Position numbers and translations under genes: made by a program. A stretch of 64,000 nucleotides of DNA from Parasulfuritortus sp049322515 (GTDB taxonomy: Bacteria; Pseudomonadota; Gammaproteobacteria; Burkholderiales; Thiobacillaceae). Of this stretch, positions 36,594 to 45,400 are shown piece by piece. The stretch is from NCBI GenBank assembly GCA_049322515.1, contig JBMOQW010000007.1:1-64000 (forward strand), written 5' to 3'. Numbering within the stretch: the stretch's first letter is position 1; each line of letters opens with the position of its first letter. Below the pieces are notes generated by a model. It had not been told where the DNA came from. It was given only the letters and a program-made list of their open reading frames with translations, and did no database searches.

Positions 36594-36856
36594 CAGGCCA
36601 GACCGCGTTCCTCACCCGGCTTGGCTTGTGCCTGGATGGCGCGATACAGTCCCGACAGTTCGATGTCGGTCAATCCCGGAAACAACTGCTGCAACTCGGT
36701 CATGGTCAGGAACAACACGGTATCCGGGTTGCGTGAGCGGGCCGCGCGCACCACCCGTTCCACCCGACTGCGGGCCTGGGCAAGCATCTCCGGCGAGAAA
36801 TCGACCTCCCGACCCAGACCTGACGAACGATGCGCAACCTGATGAAGCGTAGCCAT
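36593..36856 (-). CDS. Small uncharacterised protein translationally coupled to ackA
   Basis: An 87-aa soluble protein with no signal peptide or membrane segment; predicted mostly helical, with a basic middle (SRVERVVRAARSR) and a C-terminal block MTELQQLFPGLTDIELSGLY. I do not recognise a family. ATG at 36856 has AGAG upstream; an in-frame ATG at 36895 exists but gives an AT-rich leader. Its TGA overlaps the ackA start codon, so it is the first gene of the ackA-xfp-glgP operon. Candidate roles such as regulator of acetate kinase are guesses from position only. Confidence 0.65.
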   Translation of the reverse strand: MATLHQVAHRSSGLGREVDFSPEMLAQARSRVERVVRAARSRNPDTVLFLTMTELQQLFPGLTDIELSGLYRAIQAQAKPGEERGLA

Positions 36857-36989
36857 GATGACACTCTCTGACGTAGTATTTTTGAACATCGACAATCAAT
36901 GGTCAGGTTCTACCATTGATTTGTGACGAAGATATTGAACGTCATCAATAACATCCCGCAACCCGACAATCGTCATGAAAGGCACCCGC

Positions 36990-37424
36990 ATGTCGATGCC
37001 GACACACTCCGTAAGTGGCCACGACCTGACCCCACTGGACCCGGCTGAAAAAGCCCGCCTGGCCGAACGACTCACGGAAGAAGAACGCCGGGTGCTCCTG
37101 CGCCAGGGCACCGAGCCGCCATTCTGCGGTGGCCTGCTTAAGGAAAAGCGCGCCGGGCATTTCGCCTGCCGGCTTTGCGGCCTGCCCTTGTTCCGGTCCT
37201 CGGCCAAGTTCGAGTCCGGCACCGGCTGGCCGAGCTTCCATACGCCCTACGACCCGGCGCACATCAGGCAACTGCGTGACAACAGCCACGGCATGATCCG
37301 GACCGAGATCCGCTGTGCCCGCTGCGACGGTCACCTCGGCCACGTGTTCGAGGACGGACCGGCGCCGACCGGCCTGCGCTATTGCCTCAATTCGGCGGCG
37401 CTGGCGTTCATCCCCGAGGACTGA
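36990..37424 (+). CDS. msrB: Peptide-methionine (R)-S-oxide reductase MsrB
   Basis: A repair enzyme of 144 aa that reduces the R isomer of oxidised methionine. Two zinc-binding CxxC pairs are seen (CRLC and CARC), with ESGTGWPSF between them and the catalytic Cys in GLRYCLNSAAL close to the C-terminus, where most members have RYCINSASL. ATG at 36990 is preferred because AAGG stands seven bases upstream; ATG at 36975 is also in frame. It diverges from the ackA operon and complements the AhpCF and peroxidase defences elsewhere in the window. No signal peptide is visible, so it acts in the cytoplasm. Confidence 0.95.
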   Translation: MSMPTHSVSGHDLTPLDPAEKARLAERLTEEERRVLLRQGTEPPFCGGLLKEKRAGHFACRLCGLPLFRSSAKFESGTGWPSFHTPYDPAHIRQLRDNSHGMIRTEIRCARCDGHLGHVFEDGPAPTGLRYCLNSAALAFIPED

Positions 37425-37436
37425 ACAGGCCGGGGG

Positions 37437-37853
37437 TCAGGGCGCCGGGACCGGTACGCCCGGCGGCACGACCGCCCTGTTGTCGGGCTCGCGGACCGGC
37501 TTGGCATCGGTGACGAAATACTCGGTCTCGCCGAAGCAGGAAAAGGGAATGAACTTGTGCTGCTCGTAATGCAGCACGACCCGGGTGCCGGCCATGGCAT
37601 TGATCTTTTCCGCCACCGCATCATCCGGCACGGTGAACTCGAACCGGTCGGGAATCGCGCCGGGCATGGTGACCATGGCGATCTCGCCCTCCCAGGTCTT
37701 GCACAGCCAGCCCTTCTTCGAGAACTTCTGCACATAGCCGGCCCGCTCGCCTTCCGAATAGTCATAGTTCAGCGTCAGCCAGGTCCAGCCCAGCATGGCG
37801 AGCAAAAGCCCCGCCAGAGTCAGGACCAGGACGCGGATCACGATCTTTGCCAT
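37437..37853 (-). CDS. Uncharacterised membrane-anchored protein
   Basis: A 138-aa protein with one N-terminal membrane segment (about 4-26) and a soluble, probably periplasmic domain. The domain contains YDYSEGERAGYVQKFSKKGW, two Cys (WLCKTW and FSCFGE) that could pair, and a Pro-rich tail. ATG at 37853 follows GGGAGC; the longer in-frame start at 37931 adds an unlikely leader. I do not know its function. It converges on msrB with a 12-base gap and diverges from the cytochrome genes. Confidence 0.8.
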   Translation of the reverse strand: MAKIVIRVLVLTLAGLLLAMLGWTWLTLNYDYSEGERAGYVQKFSKKGWLCKTWEGEIAMVTMPGAIPDRFEFTVPDDAVAEKINAMAGTRVVLHYEQHKFIPFSCFGETEYFVTDAKPVREPDNRAVVPPGVPVPAP

Positions 37854-38024
37854 GCTGCGAGCTCCCAATTTTGAATCCGCGCAGTCTATCCGAAAACACA
37901 TGCGCGTTCGTCCCGGAGCCGCGCCTGACAACCTTGATCAGGATCAAAATCAAGGTGCGTGATGCTTGCGAGCCGATGGCAATCCGTTACCCTAGCTCGG
38001 TCCGCCTCGTCCCGAACCGCACGT

Positions 38025-38642
38025 ATGAGCGCTCGCCGTTTCCTGAAAGTCACCTTGTCGGCCCTGGCCGGACTGGCCGCGATCCATGCCCACTCTGCCT
38101 GCGCGACCGATGCCAAGCTGGGCGCGCGTCTGGTCGCGGAACACTGCGCCACCTGCCACGGCGTGGATGGCAACAGCCCTGTCCCGGGGACCCCGCATTT
38201 GGCGGCCCAACAACCCGACTATCTGCTTGCCGAACTGCGTGCCTACCGGGAAGGCAAGCGTGAAAGTCCGGTGATGCAGCCGATCGCGCAGGCTTTGGCC
38301 GATGCCGATGCCGGCCACATCGCCGCCTTTCTGATCCAGCAGAAGCCGGCACCGCGTCGGGTGACGGCGCCTGATCAGCTGGCCCTGGGCAAACGGGTCT
38401 ATTTCGAAGGCAACCCGGACTCCGGCGTACCTTCCTGTGACGGATGCCACGAAACGGGTGGCGAAGGGGCGGACCGGTTCCCGCGCGTCGCCGGGCAGGA
38501 TGTCGACTACACCCTCGAACAATTCCGCCTGTATGCCGCGGGCAAGCGCAACTACGGCAAGAAGGTGATGCGTACCGTCGCACAACGGCTGACCGCACAG
38601 GAAGCCCGGGCGGTGGCAGAGTACATGGCTAGCCAGCCGTAA
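38025..38642 (+). CDS. Di-haem c4-type cytochrome (first of a pair)
   Basis: A 205-aa periplasmic electron carrier with signal peptide (about 1-28) and two haem motifs, CATCH at 41-45 and CDGCH at 138-142, one in each of two cytochrome c domains. Met residues later in each half (for example near 84 and 164) may be sixth ligands. This two-domain layout is that of cytochrome c4, though the spacing after the first haem is short. It is followed 16 bases later by a second two-haem protein. Likely roles are electron transfer to a terminal oxidase or to the cytochrome c peroxidase; the partner is not shown. Confidence 0.9.
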   Translation: MSARRFLKVTLSALAGLAAIHAHSACATDAKLGARLVAEHCATCHGVDGNSPVPGTPHLAAQQPDYLLAELRAYREGKRESPVMQPIAQALADADAGHIAAFLIQQKPAPRRVTAPDQLALGKRVYFEGNPDSGVPSCDGCHETGGEGADRFPRVAGQDVDYTLEQFRLYAAGKRNYGKKVMRTVAQRLTAQEARAVAEYMASQP

Positions 38643-38658
38643 ATCCACGGGAGACCTC

Positions 38659-39297
38659 ATGAAAACCCGCCTGTTGTTATTCGTCCTGTGGGGAGTCGCC
38701 CTGTCGGTGCGCGCCGAAGCGCCCTCTGAACTGGCGACCGCATTGGCCATCCAGGGCGATCCCGCTCGGGGCAAATCCGCCTACGCCCTTTGCCGGGGCT
38801 GCCACAAGGCCGATGGCGCCGGACGCGCGGAGGCCGACTACCCGCAATTGGCCGGACAGCATGCCCGCGTGCTGATCAAGCAGATGGCGGATACCCGTTC
38901 GGGCATGCGGCACAACCCCAAGATGCACCCCTTCATCGCCCAGGATGTCGTGACCACCGAGGAGGTTGCCCATATCGCCGCCTATCTGGCCAGCCTGCCG
39001 ATACCGGCGGGCAACGGCAAGGGCGACGGCCTGCACCTGGCGCGCGGCAAGCAGCTCTACGTCCAGGATTGCGCCGGTTGTCACGGTGCACAGGGTGAAG
39101 GCGACGCCGGCAAGTTCATCCCCAGGGTTGCTGGCCAGCACTACAGCTACCTGCGACGCGAGAACAAGGCCATCCAGTCGACTTCCGGCCGCCGCCGCGA
39201 CGCCAATCCGGACATGGTCAAGGTCATCCGCGGCTATACCGATCCAGACCTAGCCGCGGTCAGCGACTACATTTCCCGGCTCGGCCCAGCCCCCTGA
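38659..39297 (+). CDS. Di-haem c4-type cytochrome (second of a pair)
   Basis: A 212-aa periplasmic protein with signal peptide (about 1-20) and haem motifs CRGCH (45-49) and CAGCH (138-142). The block SGRRRDANPDMVKVIRGY near 175-192 is of the kind seen in cytochrome c4 relatives, and Met residues there and near 83-89 are candidate axial ligands. It lies 16 bases after the first c4-type gene and most likely shares its transcript. Together they give four haems for periplasmic electron transfer. ATG is preceded by GGGAG. Confidence 0.92.
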   Translation: MKTRLLLFVLWGVALSVRAEAPSELATALAIQGDPARGKSAYALCRGCHKADGAGRAEADYPQLAGQHARVLIKQMADTRSGMRHNPKMHPFIAQDVVTTEEVAHIAAYLASLPIPAGNGKGDGLHLARGKQLYVQDCAGCHGAQGEGDAGKFIPRVAGQHYSYLRRENKAIQSTSGRRRDANPDMVKVIRGYTDPDLAAVSDYISRLGPAP

Positions 39298-39317
39298 CCG
39301 CCAGGGCGGCCGCCCGG

Positions 39318-39776
39318 TCAGTTCTTGGCGGCGCGGGGACGCCGGGTGACTTCCAGCCGATAGGTATCGTGGCACCCCGAGCAGTAGGAGGTGATCTCGG
39401 CGATCTGTTCCTGAACCTTCTGCATATCACCGCTCTCCGTGGCAATCTTTCCCAGGCCGCGGAACGCTTCGTGCATGGCCAGCCCCATCTGCAGGAACCC
39501 CTCCGGCAGACGCTCCCGGGTCGCCTCGGGCAGGCGGTGCATGACTTCACTCATCGGCTGCACTTCGACCGAGACGGCCTTCATGTCATTCTTGGCCAGG
39601 GCATGGTGGATGTTGTGCCAACCATGCAGGAACTCCCGCATCTCGTAGAGGATCTGGTTGCGCTCCTTGGCGGTCACCTCGATGGCAATCCGGTGATCGG
39701 TCGCCGGGTAGGGCTCCGCGGCTGAAAACGCCAGGCCGGCATGGCCCGCCAACACCAGGGCGATGAGCTTCTTCAT
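39318..39776 (-). CDS. Monohaem class II cytochrome c (cytochrome c'-like)
   Basis: A 152-aa secreted protein with signal peptide (about 1-19) and a single C-terminal haem motif CSGCHDTYR (132-140), as in four-helix-bundle class II cytochromes of the c'/c556 group. The region before is helical, with many Glu, Met and Ala, and a HGWHNIHHAL stretch (51-60) rich in His. Class II members bind NO or carry electrons, but the role here is not evident. It converges on the two c4-type genes with a 20-base gap. Confidence 0.87.
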   Translation of the reverse strand: MKKLIALVLAGHAGLAFSAAEPYPATDHRIAIEVTAKERNQILYEMREFLHGWHNIHHALAKNDMKAVSVEVQPMSEVMHRLPEATRERLPEGFLQMGLAMHEAFRGLGKIATESGDMQKVQEQIAEITSYCSGCHDTYRLEVTRRPRAAKN

Positions 39777-39904
39777 GGGGTCTCCTTGTTTATTTCCAAG
39801 CCATTAAACTACTGGACTGCCCGTCCCGGCAACCACTTCGCATCGTCAACCCGGCAATTGCGCCTAGAATTGACCTCCGACAATTCTCCTGCCCCCTGCG
39901 CCTC

Positions 39905-40750
39905 ATGCTGAGCTATCGCCACGCCTTTCACGCCGGCAACCACGCCGATGTGCTGAAGCATTGCCTGCTGGTGGCCCTGCTCCGTCACCTGAACCAGAAG
40001 GACAAGCCCTGGTGGTATGTTGACAGCCACGCCGGTGCCGGCCTCTACGACCTGGACTCCGACTACGCGCGCAAGAACGCCGAATACGACACCGGCATCA
40101 CCCGGCTCTGGCAGCGCACGGATGCGCCGCCCCTGGTCGCCGACTACCTCGATCAGGTCCGCGCCCTGAATCGCGAGGGCCGTTTGCGGTTGTATCCGGG
40201 ATCGCCCTGGCTGGCCAGCCGCCTGATGCGGCAGGATGACCAGCTGCGCCTGTTCGAACTGCACGGCACCGATGCCGAGGCCCTGCGCCAGGTGTTCTCG
40301 GAACAACCCCGGCACATCAAGGTCGTGGCCGGCGACGGCCTGGCCGGCCTGAAGTCGGTACTGCCGCCGCAACCCCGCCGGGGCCTGGTCCTGATCGATC
40401 CGTCCTATGAGATCAAGGATGATTACCGGCGCGTGGTCAGTGCCCTCAAGGAAGCCCTCGACCGCTTTGCCACCGGCACTTACGCAGTCTGGTATCCCTG
40501 CCTGGCGCGGGCCGAGGCGCGCGATTTGCAGGACCGGCTCAAGCGCCTGCCCGTGGCGGCCTGGCTGCACACCCGCCTGGACGTGCAGACCCCGAGCCCG
40601 GACGGGATCGGCATGCACGGCAGCGGCATGTTCATCATCAACCCGCCCTGGCGCCTGGCCGAGGCACTGCGCACGGAGCTGCCCTGGCTGGTCGAGGCAC
40701 TCGGCCAGGACGCCGGCGCCGGCCACCTGCTCGAGCATCAGGCCCGCTGA
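39905..40750 (+). CDS. rlmJ: 23S rRNA (adenine-2030-N6)-methyltransferase RlmJ
   Basis: A 281-aa SAM-dependent enzyme that methylates A2030 in 23S rRNA. The start MLSYRHAFHAGNHADVLKH is the family hallmark, followed by YVDSHAGAGLYDL (SAM binding) and the catalytic motif IDPSYEIKDDY, a DPPY variant. Length matches E. coli RlmJ (280 aa). Its stop overlaps the next start by two bases (TGATG at 40748-40752), so the membrane protein gene downstream is coupled to it. Confidence 0.96.
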   Translation: MLSYRHAFHAGNHADVLKHCLLVALLRHLNQKDKPWWYVDSHAGAGLYDLDSDYARKNAEYDTGITRLWQRTDAPPLVADYLDQVRALNREGRLRLYPGSPWLASRLMRQDDQLRLFELHGTDAEALRQVFSEQPRHIKVVAGDGLAGLKSVLPPQPRRGLVLIDPSYEIKDDYRRVVSALKEALDRFATGTYAVWYPCLARAEARDLQDRLKRLPVAAWLHTRLDVQTPSPDGIGMHGSGMFIINPPWRLAEALRTELPWLVEALGQDAGAGHLLEHQAR

Positions 40751-41418
40751 TGCAGCATCCCGACTGGCTCCTCGGCATCGCTGCCGCCTGGCTCGGCTAC
40801 GGCGCGCTCCATTCCTGGCTGGCCAGCGACCGTGTCAAGGCCGTTGTGGCACGCCGCTGGCCGGCCTTCGCGCCCGGCTACCGACTGGCCTACAACGGCC
40901 TCGCCCTGATTCTGCTGATCCCGCCGCTCTGGCTCACCTGGACCTATCCGGGAGCCCCGCTGTGGCCGGTGCCGGCGTGGCTTTCCTGGTCGGCGCTGGT
41001 CATCGTGACGGCCGGCTTGCTGTGGAGCCTGCGCTGGTACGATGGCATGGACTTCACCGGCCTGCGGCAATGGCGATCGCGCCACGCCGCGACCGGCTGG
41101 CGCGACCGGCTGGTGCTGTCGCCCCTGCATCGCTATGTGCGCCATCCCTGGTACAGCCTCGGCCTGCTCTACCTATGGACCCGGGAGATGAATGCCGGTT
41201 GGTTGATCGGGGTGCTGGCGATCACGCTTTATCTCTGGCTCGGCAGCCGGGCCGAGGAACGCAAGTTGATCGCTGCCTTCGGTGAATCCTATCGGCGCTA
41301 CCGAGCGCGGGTGCCCGGACTGGTGCCCCGGCCCTGGCGCACGATCCGGCGTGACGAGGCGGATACCCTGCTGGCCCTGAGTGCGACGACTCAGACCGAC
41401 AAGACCTCGTCCTCGTAA
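40750..41418 (+). CDS. Membrane protein of the isoprenylcysteine methyltransferase/NnrU-like fold
   Basis: A 222-aa membrane protein with about five hydrophobic segments and a C-terminal block reading LSPLHRYVRHPWYSLGLLYLW, later SRAEERKLIAAFGESYRRYRARVPGLVPRP. The RHPWY and EERKL...YRRY patterns are the methyltransferase signature of ICMT/PEMT-type enzymes and of NnrU relatives. The substrate is unknown; lipid or small-molecule methylation is possible. It is translationally coupled to rlmJ. Its 3' end overlaps the convergent HD-GYP gene by 28 bases. Confidence 0.82.
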   Translation: MQHPDWLLGIAAAWLGYGALHSWLASDRVKAVVARRWPAFAPGYRLAYNGLALILLIPPLWLTWTYPGAPLWPVPAWLSWSALVIVTAGLLWSLRWYDGMDFTGLRQWRSRHAATGWRDRLVLSPLHRYVRHPWYSLGLLYLWTREMNAGWLIGVLAITLYLWLGSRAEERKLIAAFGESYRRYRARVPGLVPRPWRTIRRDEADTLLALSATTQTDKTSSS

Positions 41419-42443
41419 CGGACCCGGATTTCCAGCACCCCGTCCCAGTGCCGGAGAAATGCTTCGACACACGCCGGGTCGAAATGCAGGCCGCGGTTGT
41501 CTTCGATGAAGGCCCGCGCGCGATCCAGTTCCCAGGCCGGCTTGTAGGGCCGCGCTGAGGTCAGGGCGTCGAACACGTCGGCGACCGCGACGATCCGCCC
41601 GAACAAGGGGATGTCATCGCCGGCCAGGCCACGCGGGTAACCGCTGCCGTCGAACTTCTCGTGATGGCTGAGGGCGATCTCGGCAGCCGCCTTGAACAGG
41701 TCGTTCTCGAACGGGGCCGAAGTGAGGATTTCCCAGCCGATCCGGGCGTGCTGCTTCATGACCGCCATTTCCTCGGCATCCAGGCGACCCGGCTTGAGCA
41801 GGATATGGTCGGGAATGCCGACCTTGCCGATGTCATGCATGGGCGCGGCCTCGTGCAACAACACCGCCTGGTCGGTGGACAGGCCCATGCGCTCGGCGAT
41901 CAGGCGCGAATAACTGGCCATGCGCAGGATGTGGGCCCCGGTTTCCGGATCCCGGTATTCCGCCACCTTGGAAAGCAGGAAGATCGCGCCGCGTTCGCGC
42001 TGGACGATATCGGCGGTCGCCTTGCGCACCTCCTCGGCCAGCCAGGCGGCACGGTCGGCCAGCTGCTTTCGGCTTTGACGCAAGGCCAGCAGATTGCGCA
42101 TCCGGGCCAGGAACTCGGTCTTGTCAACCGGCTTGGTCAGGAAATCGTTGGCACCCAATTCCAGGGCCCGGTAGCGGACATCCATCTCGTGATCCGCGGT
42201 GACCATGATCACCGGCACTTCTTCCATCCCGGGCAAGCCGCGAAAGCGGCGCAGGAACTCGAAACCGTCGATGTCCGGCATCATGTAGTCGAGCAGCACC
42301 AGGTCGAGCGCATTGGCCTGGCACCAGGCAAGCGCCTCCGCCGGCTGGTTGAAGACGTGCGCCGTGGTGCCTTCCACCCGGGACGTCAGTGCCTTGAGCA
42401 CCGCCAGGTTGGTCAGGTTGTCATCGACGATCAGGATGTTCAT
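41391..42443 (-). CDS. Response regulator with HD-GYP phosphodiesterase domain (RpfG type)
   Basis: A 350-aa regulator expected to break down c-di-GMP to GMP when phosphorylated. The receiver domain (about 1-120) has DD at 7-8, the phospho-acceptor in LVLLDYMMPD (Asp near 52) and TKP near 104. The HD-GYP domain (about 150-335) keeps the metal site HDIGKVGIPD and the HHEKFDGSGYP motif. It lies just downstream of a large hybrid kinase gene (54-base gap) on the same strand, which makes that kinase its probable partner, as in RpfC/RpfG-like pairs. No RpfF-type synthase is nearby. Confidence 0.95.
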   Translation of the reverse strand: MNILIVDDNLTNLAVLKALTSRVEGTTAHVFNQPAEALAWCQANALDLVLLDYMMPDIDGFEFLRRFRGLPGMEEVPVIMVTADHEMDVRYRALELGANDFLTKPVDKTEFLARMRNLLALRQSRKQLADRAAWLAEEVRKATADIVQRERGAIFLLSKVAEYRDPETGAHILRMASYSRLIAERMGLSTDQAVLLHEAAPMHDIGKVGIPDHILLKPGRLDAEEMAVMKQHARIGWEILTSAPFENDLFKAAAEIALSHHEKFDGSGYPRGLAGDDIPLFGRIVAVADVFDALTSARPYKPAWELDRARAFIEDNRGLHFDPACVEAFLRHWDGVLEIRVRYEDEVLSV

Positions 42444-42496
42444 CTCGCTATTCCAAGTCAGGCATCCGGAACATGGGGGCTGGCCGACCGGCAGGG

Positions 42497-45400
42497 TCAG
42501 CCGGACCGCAACCAGGCCTCCAGATAGTGCCGCACCCTCAGGTGCGCCTTTTCAAGATAGTGCAGCTCGATCACCGCATCGTCCCAGTCGCCGCGTCGCA
42601 CGTGCTGCTCGATGCGTCCGGCCAGGCCCGAAAGCTCCTCGGCGGACACATTGCCACTGCTGCCCTTGAGGGCGTGGGCCAGACGCCCGGCCTCCGGCGA
42701 ATGGTCCAGGACCGCCTCGCGCAACCGGGTGACCTGATCACGCATGTCTTCCTGGAACACGCCGAGGATCATGCGGGTGTCCTCCTCGCCCAGGTCGGCG
42801 ATCAACCGCTTGAGGTCGAGCGGCGGCACTGCGCACGCGGGGGCCGGCACCGGGTCGGTGGGGGCCGGCGCAGGACGGGTCGTCCCAGGGGCGGGCAGCC
42901 AGCGCGCCAGTACGGCGCTCAGCTTGTCGCCACTGATCGGCTTGGTCAGGTAATCGTCCATGCCGACCGCCAGGCAGTGTTCCCGGTCGCCGAGCATGGC
43001 GTTGGCGGTCAGTGCCACGACCGGGATGTGCGCCAGGCCCTGGGCCTGCTCGCGCTGGCGCAACTGGCGGGTGGCCTCGTAGCCATCCATGACCGGCATC
43101 TGGCAATCCATCAGGACCAGGGCGTAGGGCAACGTCGCCAGGGCATCGAGCGCCGCCTGGCCATTATCGACGACATGGCAGGCGTGGCCGAGCTTGTCGA
43201 GGATCAAGCGGGCCACCTTCTGGTTGGTCGGATTGTCCTCGGCCAGGAGGATCAGGCGCTGGTCGCGCAACGCCTCGCGCAGCGGCGCCCCGGCTTGCGG
43301 CGCGGTGTCCTCTGGGGCCTCCGGCGGAGATTCCTGGCCGAGCACGTCGGCGATGGCATCGAGCAGCAGGGACTGCCGCACCGGCTTCGACAGGCTGGTT
43401 CCGAAGCCCGTGCGCGCGGCAAGTTCCTGGGCCTGGCGGCGATCCCGGTCGGTGAGCAGGATCAGCTTGACCGCGGCCAGGCGGGGATCGGCGTGCACGG
43501 CCCGCGCCAGCGCCGGTCCATCCATCCCGGGCAGCAGCATCTCCGCCACCATGACATCGAACGGCTGCCCGGCACGCGCGGCCTCGCGCAAGCGGGCCAG
43601 GGCTTCTTCACCGGTCGCGGCGGCCGCCACCCGCATGCCCCACGATTCACAGTAGCGCTGGACGATCTCGCGGCTGAAGGGCTGGTCATCGGCGACCAGC
43701 AGGCGAACCCGGGCCAGGTCCAGGGCCGCCATGGGCGGTTGGCTCGCAGGCGCGGATGCAGGCACGACTGGCAGACCGAAACGGAAACAGGAACCCACGC
43801 CAGGTTCGCTGTCCAGGTTCATCCAGCCGCCCATCAGTTCCACCAGACTGCGCGAAATGGCCAGGCCCAGTCCGGTGCCCCCATACTTGCGCGTGGTCGA
43901 GCTATCCGCCTGGGTGAACGATTGGAACAGGCGGGCCTGCTGTTCGGGGGGGATCCCGATGCCCGTGTCGCGCACTTCGAACTGGCATTCGCGGTGGTCG
44001 GCATCGAGGGTCACCCGGATCGAAACCTCACCGTGGTCGGTGAACTTCACCGCGTTGCCGACCAGATTGGTCAGGACCTGGCGAAGCCGGGTCGGATCGC
44101 CCAGCAGGGACCCCGGCACCGCGGGGTCGACGAATGTCAACATCGACAAACCCTTCTCGCGGGCCTTTTCCGCCAACAGCTCGGCGACCCCCTCGACCAC
44201 CGCGACCAGGTCGTATTCGGTCTGCTCGATCTGGACCTTGCCCGCCTCGATCTTCGAGAAATCGAGGATATCGTTGAGGATGGTGAGCAATGCGTGGGCG
44301 GAATCCTTGACCACGCTGGCAAAGTCCTTCTGCTCCGGGGTCAGCGGCGTGTCCAGCAGCAGGTCGGTCATGCCGATGATGCCGTTCATCGGAGTGCGGA
44401 TCTCGTGGCTCATGGTGGCCAGGAACTCCGACTTCAGACGAGACGCTTCCAGGGCCTGGTCGCGCGCGCCGCGCAGTTCCTCCTCGATCTTGCGCCGGGG
44501 GCGCAGGTCGGTGAGGATGCCGATCAGATGGTTGACCTGGCCGCTCGGATCGCGCACCGGGGCAAAATGCCATTCCAGCTCGATCGGCTTGCCGTAGGCG
44601 CTGACCACTTCCGCATCGAGGTCGAAAGCATGGCCATGCCGGAGCGCCTCGAAGACGCGCGGCATCAGGATTCCGCTCGGTTCGTCGCCTTCCAGTCGGC
44701 TCAGCGGCATGCCGATGATCTCATCCTCGCAATAGCCGGTCAGGCGAATGAAACCATCATTGACGTATTGCACACGCGGCCCGGCCCCAGACAGGCGGGC
44801 ATCGGTGATCACCACGCCCTGCGCCGCGTTCTGGATCGCCGTTTCGATCAGCCGCAGGCGGGTACGGATCTTGGCTTCCTCGGTGATGTCCCGCTTGATG
44901 GCGACGAAATGGCTGATCCGACCAGCCTCGAACAAGGGCGTGATGGTCATCTGCTCCGGATAGATGACCCCGTCCTTGCGCCGGTTGAGGAGTTCGCCTT
45001 CCCACACCTGGCCGGACTGGAGCGTGGACCAGAGCTGCTGGTAGAACGCCTCGTCCTGCTGCTCCGACTGCAAGAGCCGGGTATGACGCCCGATCACTTC
45101 GGTATCGGTGTAGCCGGTGGTGGCGACGAAGGCCCGATTGACATACTGGATCACGCCCTCGGCATCGGTGATCACGACCATGTTCGCAGCGGCATCCAGC
45201 GCAGCATTGCGCAGCCGCAGGCTGGCATCCTTCTCGAGGCGGCTGGTGATATCCCGGAACGAAACCAGGGAACCGATCAGGCGCCCGGCTTGATACAGGG
45301 GCCCGGCCCGGTAGGTGATCGGGATGTAACGCCCCTCCCGGTGGATGAACCACTCCTCGCCCGAGGCCTGGGGCGCACCGCCCCGGATCACCCGGGCGAG

